A stretch of 64,000 nt of DNA from Bacillota bacterium (lineage in GTDB: Bacteria; Bacillota; Clostridia; Lachnospirales; Bianqueaceae), in assembly GCA_017442535.1 (NCBI GenBank), contig JAFRZL010000028.1, positions 45,669-109,668 of the forward strand. Direction: 5' to 3'. The notes under the pieces were generated by a model. The model searched no databases. It was not told where the DNA came from and worked only from the letters and a program-made list of their open reading frames with translations. Of this stretch, positions 17,272 through 25,726 are shown in pieces. Positions within the stretch are counted from its first letter, which is position 1, and every line of letters starts with the position of its first letter. The translations under genes and the position numbers were made by a program.

Positions 17272-18225
17272 TTAACGCGCTCCCATCTTGATACGAGGAT
17301 CAATAAAGCCGTAGCTCAGGTCGATAACAAGACCGGCAGCCAGACTGACCAGCGTATAGAATACCGTATCTGCCATGAAGAAGTTATAGTCACGGAGATT
17401 AATGGACTGAATAAAGAGGCTGCCAATACCGGGGATTCCGAAGATACTCTCGATAACGAAGGAGCCGCCCAGAATACCGACAAATTCACCCAGGATCATG
17501 GGAAGAATGGGTACCATCGCATTACGCATCGCATGACGTACGATCGCCTGCGAACGGGTAAGGCCCTTGGTGCGGGCAAGAAGCAGATAATCACCGGTCA
17601 GAACTTCGGAAAGCTCAGCACGTGTGAAACGGGTCAGACCGGCAACCGTGCCGAATCCAAGCGAAATGATAGCAGGAACCATGGAATGGAACATCGTCCA
17701 GCTGAAGAATGTCGTCTGTTCACGCGTAGCAGCCGTCAGCGGGAACCAGCCGGTCTTATAACACAGGAAGTACTGCACAAGAAAGGCGTAAACATACGAA
17801 GGCACGGAAATAAAGAACATAACCATCGTAGAGATGACATGATCCTGCCATTTATTTTTACGTAAAGCGGCATAAATGCCGAACATAAGTCCGAGAGGAA
17901 TAGCGATCAGAATCGAATACAAGTTAACCACAACCGTGTAAGGAAGCTTGGTAAACATAACTTCAGATACTTCACGGCTGCTGTACATCTGCTCACCAAG
18001 GCCCATATTGCCCTGCAGCAGGAATTTCCAATAACGAAGATACTGTACCATAATGGGCTTATCATAACCCATCATTTTCCGGCGCTCCTCAATCAGCTTG
18101 GCGTCACGGCCCATGGCCTTGATCGTCGGGAGCGGAAGCATTTTAATCAGGATGAAGCAAATCGTAGTGATGACAAAAAAGGTGAATATCATCAATACAA
18201 TACGTTTGAGCACATATTTATGCAT
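17272..18225 (-). CDS. oppB: oligopeptide ABC transporter permease OppB type
   Basis: A 317-aa permease with six predicted helices, of normal length for OppB. Helix 1 is KRIVLMIFTFFVITTICFILI. The ATPase-docking loop is near LARTKGLTRSQAIVRHAMRNA, and the C-terminus has the typical YGFIDPRI. The start follows AGGAAGG. It lies 123 bases after oppA, across a stable hairpin. Confidence 0.92.
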   Translation of the reverse strand: MHKYVLKRIVLMIFTFFVITTICFILIKMLPLPTIKAMGRDAKLIEERRKMMGYDKPIMVQYLRYWKFLLQGNMGLGEQMYSSREVSEVMFTKLPYTVVVNLYSILIAIPLGLMFGIYAALRKNKWQDHVISTMVMFFISVPSYVYAFLVQYFLCYKTGWFPLTAATREQTTFFSWTMFHSMVPAIISLGFGTVAGLTRFTRAELSEVLTGDYLLLARTKGLTRSQAIVRHAMRNAMVPILPMILGEFVGILGGSFVIESIFGIPGIGSLFIQSINLRDYNFFMADTVFYTLVSLAAGLVIDLSYGFIDPRIKMGAR

Positions 18226-18266
18226 GGCGTATCAACCTTCCTGTTAATATTTCTTTTTAAGATGAA

Positions 18267-18298
18267 CGCAACCATGGACGCAAACGTCCATGGTTGCG
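18267..18298 (-). other. perfect 14-bp hairpin between oppA and oppB
   Basis: A 14-bp perfect stem (CGCAACCATGGACG with its complement) and 4-base loop. On the minus strand it lies 50 bases after the oppA stop and 41 bases before the oppB start. No strong U-tract follows. It probably stabilises the 3' end of oppA mRNA or terminates partially, making binding protein in excess over permease. Confidence 0.7.
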
Positions 18299-18348
18299 CA
18301 ATTTGGAATTAATTGTCCATTAAACGACTCACGAAGTCTATTCAGGAA

Positions 18349-20931
18349 TTAATATACCAGGTTGCCCATCTGAGCAGTCCAGGCTTCGTCATCGTACTCA
18401 TAGGTGAAGTAACGGATTCCGCCGAAACCAACCAGATCCAGGTAAGTATCAACAGCGTAGTCACCCTTCTGGGAAACAAGGCTGCCGACGTTACGATAAT
18501 ACATAGGAGTATTAACGAAGTTGCTCAGGTATACATACTCACACTTTGCGAATACGGCGCAGCGGGTAGCGGCGTCATAGCTGGCAAAGGGCTGCATGCC
18601 TTCGGTCTCGACCATGGGAACATCAACCTGATTGTCCATCCAGCGAGCCCAATCCTGCAGGCTGTAAGTCATATCCTTACCGTCAACATTGATGGTAACT
18701 TCAACCTTGGTAGAATCGAAGCCGTACTCCATCTGGTTGCCGCTTCCGTCAGCAGCATCGCAGTAGCACTCATACAGCAGAGTGAACGGAGAATAAGCAG
18801 CGCCGCCCCAAGTGGAGAAGATGATGTCGGTATTGCCGGAGTACATCGTCTCGTAGTAGTCAGCATCAGCAACCATCTTCAGAGAAACCTTACCCTCGAA
18901 GCCGGTGCCTTCGCAGGCAGACTTCAGAGCATCGTTCAGGAAGTTGAACATCTGAACATAGGTGTCGTCAGAGCTGTAAACGCTCAGAGTGATCTCAACA
19001 TTCTGGTCATTGTAGGTGCCATCAGCCTTGCACTGCTTGTATGCAAGCTCCATCAGTTCCTTAGCCTGCTCCAGATCATAACCGGTGATAGCGTCATAAG
19101 CTTCGTCAATGTCATCATAGTCGCCGTCGGGACCATAGGTGATGCCGTAAACGTCGCACAGAACAGCCTTCGCAACATCGCTGTCACGGTAGGAAGCGCC
19201 GGTGAAGGGATCATAGACATACATGTAGTTCAGCATACCATAACCGGCAGAACCAGCAGCGGTATAGGAAGCAGCGAAGGTGGAACGGTCGATGGCCAGA
19301 GAGAACGCCTTACGGAAGTTCAGGTTGCCAAGGATCTGGGTGCCGCGGGCAGCCAGAGCAGTCTCATCGCTGTTGAAGGTCAGCTTAGTCGTATAGGACT
19401 GAGGAGTGTAACGGATATACTGGCTGGAAGCATACTTCGCCATATCCTGAGCTACCAGGTTGACTTCGTCCAGTTCGCCCTTCTCAAAGGCCAGCAGAGC
19501 GGTAGCCTGAGCTTCGATAACAGCGCAGGAGATGATATCGGTCTGATACATTCCCTCATGCTTGCCATCGCTGTAGCCGTACCAGTTCTCGTTACGGGTG
19601 AAGGTGATCTGCTTGTCAAGCTCGAAGTAATCCAGCTTATAGGGGCCGAATCCCATCGTAGTCTCAACAGTGGTGCCGTAAGTGGTCGTGAAAGCACCAT
19701 CGGTGAAGGTCTTGAGCTCTTCATACATGGGCTTGTAAACCAGATAAACGGACAGGTTGTAAGGTACATAGTAGTTGGGGTTCTCGGTGGGCAGAGCGGT
19801 GATGAAATCGATGGTATAGTCGTCAACCTTAACAACGCCTACGTTATCCCAGTTGCCTTCCTCAAAGGACTCGGCTACTACGAAGTAGTTAGGCAGATCG
19901 GCTTCGGTCTCATTCCAGGCAGGATTCTTGGTGGTAACAGGAGCAAACAGAGCCAGGTTCTCGTCAGTCAGCGGGATCAGGCCGTTGTCATCCATCAGAG
20001 CGGTCAGAGCTTCAACATTCTCAAGGTCAAAATAGGTGTCGCCATAAGCGTCAATGTAATCCTTAAGAGTGTCGCCGCCGGTCTGAGCCAGAGGGAACGC
20101 AAAGCCAATGTAGTACTTGTTGCCATTGGAATCAACATACTGTCCATCCTCACCGGCAGTCAGGTCAGCAAGAGCAACGCTGCCTTCGGTATCGGTATAG
20201 GAAGTCTGGCCGGCATAGAAGTATTCCTTGGCACCGGCAATACGGAAGTCACCGGCGTAAAGAGAGTCAGCACGACGGTTCTTCTGAGCCGGATCGAGCA
20301 GCTGCTGATAAGAATAGATGAAATCATCAGCGGTGATGGCTTCGCCATTCTGCCAGGTAATGTTCTCATTCAGCTTGATACGCCAAGCCTTGGCAGTGTC
20401 GCCTTCCGCAACGCCGAACTTGCCGACATATTCGGCAGTAACGTCAACGGGCAGCTCAGCCGCCATCTCGGGAATGATGGCCCATCCATCCAGATCCTCA
20501 TTCAGAACGAAATCATAGAATACGCTCTGAATATAGTCCAGGATGTAGGAGTCACTGTTGGTCTCCCACTGCAGGGGGTTCCAGTTCATGTTCTGGTTAC
20601 CGGACATATACTCGTTATGAGTATAAACCTTCTCATCGGTGTAGTCCTTGCCAGCAACACCTTTGTAAGCGTTGTAGTTAACCTCGCCGCCGCCTGCAGG
20701 TGCAATATTGGTGGTGATTTCACCAACATTGAATGAAGGATACTCAACAGCGGGATCAACTACTTCTTCAGGCTGGCTCTCTTCAGCAGAGCTCTCAGCA
20801 ACACTCTCAACAGCAGAAGACTCCGGAGCCTTGCTCTCAGGAGCGGAACTGGTGTTGTTGCCGGTGCAGCCAACAGCCGTCAGAACCATGGCAACAGCCA
20901 AAACGAGTGCCAGGATCTTTTTGAAGTTCAT
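18349..20931 (-). CDS. oppA: oligopeptide-binding lipoprotein OppA type (large)
   Basis: An 860-aa lipoprotein of solute-binding family 5, much longer than the usual ~540 aa. The signal peptide MNFKKILALVLAVAMVL ends in a lipobox with the lipidated Cys at residue 22 (LTAVGC), followed by a Ser/Glu-rich linker. Family-5 features include WNPLQWETNS, ENITWQNGEAITADDFIYSY and FRKAFSLAIDRSTF. I chose the ATG at 20929-20931 because it has GAGGAGG seven bases upstream and begins the signal peptide. It is the promoter-proximal gene of the operon, behind a consensus promoter. Confidence 0.92.
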   Translation of the reverse strand: MNFKKILALVLAVAMVLTAVGCTGNNTSSAPESKAPESSAVESVAESSAEESQPEEVVDPAVEYPSFNVGEITTNIAPAGGGEVNYNAYKGVAGKDYTDEKVYTHNEYMSGNQNMNWNPLQWETNSDSYILDYIQSVFYDFVLNEDLDGWAIIPEMAAELPVDVTAEYVGKFGVAEGDTAKAWRIKLNENITWQNGEAITADDFIYSYQQLLDPAQKNRRADSLYAGDFRIAGAKEYFYAGQTSYTDTEGSVALADLTAGEDGQYVDSNGNKYYIGFAFPLAQTGGDTLKDYIDAYGDTYFDLENVEALTALMDDNGLIPLTDENLALFAPVTTKNPAWNETEADLPNYFVVAESFEEGNWDNVGVVKVDDYTIDFITALPTENPNYYVPYNLSVYLVYKPMYEELKTFTDGAFTTTYGTTVETTMGFGPYKLDYFELDKQITFTRNENWYGYSDGKHEGMYQTDIISCAVIEAQATALLAFEKGELDEVNLVAQDMAKYASSQYIRYTPQSYTTKLTFNSDETALAARGTQILGNLNFRKAFSLAIDRSTFAASYTAAGSAGYGMLNYMYVYDPFTGASYRDSDVAKAVLCDVYGITYGPDGDYDDIDEAYDAITGYDLEQAKELMELAYKQCKADGTYNDQNVEITLSVYSSDDTYVQMFNFLNDALKSACEGTGFEGKVSLKMVADADYYETMYSGNTDIIFSTWGGAAYSPFTLLYECYCDAADGSGNQMEYGFDSTKVEVTINVDGKDMTYSLQDWARWMDNQVDVPMVETEGMQPFASYDAATRCAVFAKCEYVYLSNFVNTPMYYRNVGSLVSQKGDYAVDTYLDLVGFGGIRYFTYEYDDEAWTAQMGNLVY

Positions 20932-21052
20932 TTTGTTTTCCTCCTCACAAAATTGTTTTCCTGCAATTTGTTTGTTTGCAGGGGTCTGTATCATTTCAAC
21001 CTGCAGCCTGTTGATATACTAAGCCACCTGCCGAAAAACAACAGATAACAGT

Positions 21053-21080
21053 ATTATATCATTAAATTGAATCTTGTCAA
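21053..21080 (-). promoter_or_regulatory. promoter of the opp operon
   Basis: Minus-strand TTGACA (21075-21080) and TATAAT (21053-21058) with a 16-base spacer, both full consensus. An untranslated leader of roughly 115 bases follows. I see no known riboswitch in it. Confidence 0.85.
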
Positions 21081-21366
21081 GACAGAAAATTCATTTTTCT
21101 CCGATTCGATGACAATTTTTTTGATAAAAAAACGCTTAAATTCGTCATTCTGACAGCACCGGGCGTTCATATGTCAATTATTGTCCGCCACTCGCGGACA
21201 TTTCTTGTTAAAGTCTGAATTTTCAGTGCAATCAAGCCGTGCAGGAGTTGGCTTCCCAACTTGCAGAAACCGCAGAAAATGCCAAAAAAGGCGTGTTCTC
21301 CTTGAGACGTGCAGCATATAACAATGGGGACGTAGGCCTCGCCCTCTCCCCTCCTCTCAAACATAC
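21081..21366. other. gene-free spacer upstream of the opp promoter
   Basis: About 286 bases. The part nearest the promoter is AT-rich. A 7-bp hairpin (TGTCCGC...GCGGACA, 21182-21200) is followed on the plus strand by TTTCTTGTT and could be a weak plus-strand stop. A plus-strand frame from 21239 is open but overlaps the SNF2 gene antisense and lacks a ribosome binding site. Nothing else is recognised. Confidence 0.45.
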
Positions 21367-21440
21367 AAAGCCCCGCAGCCCTTTCAGGATGGCTTTTTCG
21401 TGCAGCGAAAAGCAGATTCGGGAAAGGGTGCGGGGCTTTT
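21367..21440 (-). terminator. long terminator hairpin downstream of the SNF2 gene
   Basis: Outer arms 21367-21385 and 21422-21440 pair over about 18 positions with one bulge, and a second stem (GCTTTTTCG...CGAAAAGC) lies inside. On the minus strand it ends in GGGGCTTTGTATGTTT, 36 bases after the SNF2 stop. It also has four T's on the plus side. Confidence 0.7.
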
Positions 21441-21475
21441 GTGAAACCCGGAGCCGGGATAGAGGCTCGGATTAT

Positions 21476-24415
21476 TTACTGAAGCATTTCTCTCAGCACG
21501 TCCTCGGTCAGATAGGCCGCGGGGAAGCCTTCTTCCGTGATCACCTGGTCGGAGAGGTGCTGCTTGTCCTCCTGCATCTGGACGATACGGTCTTCGATCG
21601 TGTCCTTCATGATCAGGCGGTAGACGGTCACTTTGTTTTTCTGGCCGATGCGGTAGGCGCGGTCAGTGGCCTGGTTCTCAGCGGCGAGATTCCACCAGGG
21701 GTCGAAGTGGATCACGATGTCGGCCGCGGTCAGGTTCAGGCCGGTACCGCCGGCTTTCAATGAGATCAGGAAGACATCCGTTGTATCGACATGGAAGTCG
21801 CGGACCATCTGGGTGCGCTTCTCCTTGGAGACGGAGCCGGTCAGCATATAGTAAGAAAGGTTTTCGGCGGTCAGGCGCTCGGCAAGGATGTCCAGCATCG
21901 AGGTGAACTGCGAGAAAAGCAGGACTTTATGGCCCCCTTCCACCGCTTCGCTCACCAGATGGATGCAGGCTTCCAGCTTTGCGGAACCGTCTTTGTAATT
22001 CTCGTAGACCAGGGACGGATCGCAGCAGATCTGGCGCAGACGCATCAGCTGTGCGAGGATCTGGATCCTGTTGGCTTCGCCCTCCCGATCGAGGGTGCCG
22101 CGCAGCTGCTGTACGTTCAGGTCATAGAGTTCGCGCTGCTTCTCTTCCATGCCTGCGTAAACCATCATCTCTTCCTTGTCGGGCAGTTCTTTCAGGACAT
22201 CGGACTTCAGGCGGCGCAGGATGAACGGGTGGATCATCTGCTTCAGGCGGTGCATGGCACGCTCGTCCTGTTCGCGGACGATGGGGGTTTCCAGATCTTT
22301 CTGGAAGCGCGGGTAGGTGTAAAGCATTCCGGGCATCAGATAGTCAAAGATACTCCAGAGCTCGCTTAAGCGGTTCTCGACCGGGGTGCCGGTCAGGGCA
22401 AAACGCGTCCGGGCCATGATTTTCTTGACGACCCTGGCCGCCTGCGTCATATGGTTTTTGATCATCTGGGCCTCATCGAGGATCTGATAGCGGAAGGGTA
22501 CTTCCTCATAATGCGGAAAATCGCGTTTCAGCAGATCATAGGAAGTGATCAGGATGCAGCCGGGGATCTGCAGCGCGCGCGTGATCAGCTCGGCACGGTC
22601 GTTCTGGCTGCCCGAGATCACCATCTTGGGCAGGCTGGGGGAAAAGCGTGTCAGTTCGCTCTCCCAGTTGTAGACGAGTGACGCGGGACAGACGATCAGA
22701 ACCGGTTTCAGGAGGTCCGGGGACTCTTCCTCATGGTAGGATTCGAGCAGCGCGATGACTTCGATCGTTTTGCCCAGGCCCATATCATCGGCCAACAGTC
22801 CGCCGAAGCCCATGGCATCCATCGTTCTCATCCAGCGGTAGCCGACTTTCTGATACAGTCTGAGCCAGGAAGAGATCGCCGTGGGCACTTCGAATTCGCT
22901 CTCGGCGACGGATTTGATCTGGCGCACAAACGCGCGGAAAGCCGCGTCGCGATTGATCTGCACACCTTCGCCGCTTTCGGACAGGACCGCGTCCAGATAG
23001 GCCGCCCGGAAACGCGGCAGGGTGATTTGCCGCGAATTCAGGTTTTTGACCGGCAGATGCAGACCTTCCAACAGCTCGGAAATCATCTGCAGCGAGTTGT
23101 CCTCGAGACGCAGGAAACTGCCATCCTTCAGGCGGAAATAGCGCTTTTTGAGGCGATAGTTTTCCAGCAGACGGCTGACTTCATCAAAAGGCATCTCCTC
23201 GGAAGATATCGTCAGATTCAGCAGATCGTTTTTAAGTGAAACGCCGACGCTCAGCCTAGGGGCCGCGCCGATGCGGAATTCGCGGACCGATTCGTCCATC
23301 CAGACTTCACCGATCTGCTCCAGGTTGTTCGTCCCCTCTTCCAGGAATTCATACAGCTCGTCCTCTTCTGTGATCGCAAAGCAGCGTTCCCCCCGCATGA
23401 CATGGGGGAATAGCTTGTGCACGGCCTGGACCGCGGCGGATTCGCGCGCCACATCACGGTAGATCTTGCCGATCTGCACCGGATCAAACGCGTTATAGAC
23501 CGTCTCGCCGTACTGTGATTCCACGCGGCAGCGCAGCAGGTCGACGCCCTGCCCCGGCTCGATATAGATTTTGATCTGGGCCGGATCGGGCATGAATTCA
23601 TTCAGGAGGCCTTCCGTAATGTCCACCTGGAAATAGTTCTGCAGGATCGGAAGGACGGAGACGCCGAATACCTGCAGGTCCTCGTGGGACAGATAGAGGC
23701 GGCTTTCGTCGGATGCGGCGCACTCCTCCAGGAAGTACCGGCAGTCCTCGCTGAATTCCTCGCTGCAGAGATAGAGTTTATCCCCCATCTGCACGATCAG
23801 GCGGTTCAAGCCCTTCAGCAGCTGGAAATACTCGGTCTGGATCATCAGGCCCTCATCGGTTTTAAGGATCTCCACCACCAGCGGCGGATTGCCTTTACAT
23901 ACATTCACGGAACGCGCCCTCAGGCGGCTTCCCTGCACCAGGACTTCATCCCCTTCAAAATATGAGAGGAGCTCTTCCAGGTTGCGGACAGAGAGCGGCA
24001 GAAAACGCTTCTGTTCCTGGTTCTGCAGCAGGGGACTCCCCGCCTCCTCCAGTTCGTCCAGAATCCGCATGATCATTTGAACGACAAGCAGCCCCCGCGT
24101 CGTAAAAGCGCTGGGGTGGTGCATGAATTCCAGCTTCTTGCCGTAACGCACTCTGGCATGTCTGCGCATCTGCTCGGCAAATTCGGACAGATCTTTAACG
24201 ACATATTGTGTGGAGATCCCGATGCGGAATTCCACGCGCGGCGAAGACTGCTCCAGATTCAGAATCGGTTTCAGATCGACCGTTCCGGCCTTCTTCCCCT
24301 GAAAATAACGGGCATTCTCACGCAGCGCGTACGAGCTGAGCATCCGGCGGCCTGACGTAAAATCGACGGGCGTATTATCCGTGTTCTGTGCCTGTAAGGT
24401 GATATTCTGTTCCAA
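21476..24415 (-). CDS. SNF2-family helicase-like ATPase
   Basis: A 979-aa Swi2/Snf2 ATPase. The N-terminal half resembles the bacterial SNF2-associated region. The C-terminal half has both RecA-like lobes: motif I DDMGLGKT, motif II LDEAQMIKN, motif III ALTGTPVENRLSELWSIFD, motif V GGTGLNLTAADIVIHFDPWWN and motif VI TDRAYRIGQ. These enzymes translocate on DNA and remodel protein-nucleic acid complexes. The bacterial role is unclear. The start is TTG at 24413-24415, with GAGGA upstream, 27 bases after the permease gene. I do not see the N-terminal SWIM zinc finger that many Firmicute homologues carry. Confidence 0.9.
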   Translation of the reverse strand: MEQNITLQAQNTDNTPVDFTSGRRMLSSYALRENARYFQGKKAGTVDLKPILNLEQSSPRVEFRIGISTQYVVKDLSEFAEQMRRHARVRYGKKLEFMHHPSAFTTRGLLVVQMIMRILDELEEAGSPLLQNQEQKRFLPLSVRNLEELLSYFEGDEVLVQGSRLRARSVNVCKGNPPLVVEILKTDEGLMIQTEYFQLLKGLNRLIVQMGDKLYLCSEEFSEDCRYFLEECAASDESRLYLSHEDLQVFGVSVLPILQNYFQVDITEGLLNEFMPDPAQIKIYIEPGQGVDLLRCRVESQYGETVYNAFDPVQIGKIYRDVARESAAVQAVHKLFPHVMRGERCFAITEEDELYEFLEEGTNNLEQIGEVWMDESVREFRIGAAPRLSVGVSLKNDLLNLTISSEEMPFDEVSRLLENYRLKKRYFRLKDGSFLRLEDNSLQMISELLEGLHLPVKNLNSRQITLPRFRAAYLDAVLSESGEGVQINRDAAFRAFVRQIKSVAESEFEVPTAISSWLRLYQKVGYRWMRTMDAMGFGGLLADDMGLGKTIEVIALLESYHEEESPDLLKPVLIVCPASLVYNWESELTRFSPSLPKMVISGSQNDRAELITRALQIPGCILITSYDLLKRDFPHYEEVPFRYQILDEAQMIKNHMTQAARVVKKIMARTRFALTGTPVENRLSELWSIFDYLMPGMLYTYPRFQKDLETPIVREQDERAMHRLKQMIHPFILRRLKSDVLKELPDKEEMMVYAGMEEKQRELYDLNVQQLRGTLDREGEANRIQILAQLMRLRQICCDPSLVYENYKDGSAKLEACIHLVSEAVEGGHKVLLFSQFTSMLDILAERLTAENLSYYMLTGSVSKEKRTQMVRDFHVDTTDVFLISLKAGGTGLNLTAADIVIHFDPWWNLAAENQATDRAYRIGQKNKVTVYRLIMKDTIEDRIVQMQEDKQHLSDQVITEEGFPAAYLTEDVLREMLQ

Positions 24416-24442
24416 AAAGATTCCTCTTTCTGATATAAAGGT

Positions 24443-25711
24443 TTATTCGCGGCGAAGCGCGTCGATCGGATTCAGATTCGCCGCTTTGACGGAAGGCAGG
24501 AATCCGAAGATAATGCCCACTGCCATGGAGAAGATAACGGCCAGGATGATGGCGGGGACGCTGATGGCGACCGGCATCTCGGATATCCGTGAGACGACCT
24601 GCGCCAGGCCGATGCCAAGTACCACGCCGATGATGCCGCCCAGGCTCGTCAGAACCGCGGCCTCGGTCAGAAACTGACCCATAATGCGGCTCTTGCGTGC
24701 GCCTAGCGCTTTCTTAAGGCCGATTTCACGCGTCCGCTCCGAAACCGAAACCAGCATGATATTCATGACGCCGATACCGCCGACCAGCAGGGAAATGCTG
24801 GCGATCCAAATCAGCTGCCGGTTGGTCGCGGCGGACAGATCCTGCAGATTCTTGGCCTGCTGCAGCAGATCGGGGCTCTTGTACTGAACCGTCGCTGAGG
24901 CATCATTCTCGCTGATCCCCGCGCGCGCATTCAGCAGATCGGCCGTCTTCTTGCCGGCCTGCGTCATATTCTCGGTACTGGTCGCCTTTAAGGCGATCAT
25001 TTCGGGCTCGTCAAACCGGTAGACGATCGGCCAGGCCCTGAGCGGAATAAAGACGCGTCCCCGGCCGCTCTGATACTTATACGTATAATAATCGTTTTCG
25101 TTCTCGATATCCGGGACATACGCATCGTCCTGCTCGACGATCCCGATGATGACAAAGGGCTCTCCTGCCATCTCGATCGTCCGGCCAAGGGCGCTCTCAC
25201 CCGGGAAGAGCACACCCGCGGCCGTGGTGTCCAGGATCGCGACCTTACGTGTACCGTCGTAGTCCCGCCCTCCGAACATGCGCCCGCGGACCGGATGATA
25301 TCCATACACCTGAAAATAGAATTCATCCGTCCCCATGACGAATCCGTTGGACAGCGCGGTATTGCCATGATAAACGCCCTCATAGACATTGCGCTGCAGG
25401 AAAGCCGACGCCTGCTCCACTTCGGGGATCGCGCAGATCTCGGCGAGCACCTCGGATGTCACCGGAAGGAAAGCCTCCGGGATCTCCGCATACTGCGGCT
25501 CCAGCGCATAAGAACCTTCATAAAGCTGCACGACAACGGCATTGTTGCCGGAACCGATGATCTGGTTCTTGATGCGGTCATTCGTGCCCTTGATCGTGGA
25601 AACGATCGCGATGATCGCGGCGATTCCGATAATGATGCCGAGCATCGTCAGAATAGAGCGCATTTTGTGGGACCAGATACCGATAAAGGAAAGGCGGATA
25701 TTTTCAAGCAT
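24443..25711 (-). CDS. MacB/FtsX-type ABC exporter permease
   Basis: A 422-aa permease with one N-terminal helix (about residues 17-38, ILTMLGIIIGIAAIIAIVST), a large extracytoplasmic MacB core domain (about 40-290) and three C-terminal helices. The typical SVSERTREIGLKKALGARKSRI motif lies just after helix 2. It partners the ATPase at 27879-28571 and two adaptor proteins. The set fits an export or envelope-stress transporter of the MacB class, used for peptides, antibiotics or lipids. The substrate is unknown. Confidence 0.92.
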   Translation of the reverse strand: MLENIRLSFIGIWSHKMRSILTMLGIIIGIAAIIAIVSTIKGTNDRIKNQIIGSGNNAVVVQLYEGSYALEPQYAEIPEAFLPVTSEVLAEICAIPEVEQASAFLQRNVYEGVYHGNTALSNGFVMGTDEFYFQVYGYHPVRGRMFGGRDYDGTRKVAILDTTAAGVLFPGESALGRTIEMAGEPFVIIGIVEQDDAYVPDIENENDYYTYKYQSGRGRVFIPLRAWPIVYRFDEPEMIALKATSTENMTQAGKKTADLLNARAGISENDASATVQYKSPDLLQQAKNLQDLSAATNRQLIWIASISLLVGGIGVMNIMLVSVSERTREIGLKKALGARKSRIMGQFLTEAAVLTSLGGIIGVVLGIGLAQVVSRISEMPVAISVPAIILAVIFSMAVGIIFGFLPSVKAANLNPIDALRRE

Positions 25712-25726
25712 GATTCATCGCCCTCC

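Noticed and set aside
18313..20736. 807-codon open frame on the plus strand opposite oppA
   Set aside because: It mirrors the oppA frame, has no ribosome binding site or recognisable domain, and oppA itself is clear. Codon bias in the real gene suppresses stops on the opposite strand.
21239..21763. 174-codon plus-strand frame running from the opp upstream region into the SNF2 gene
   Set aside because: Most of it is antisense to SNF2 and crosses the long terminator hairpin. No ribosome binding site is present.
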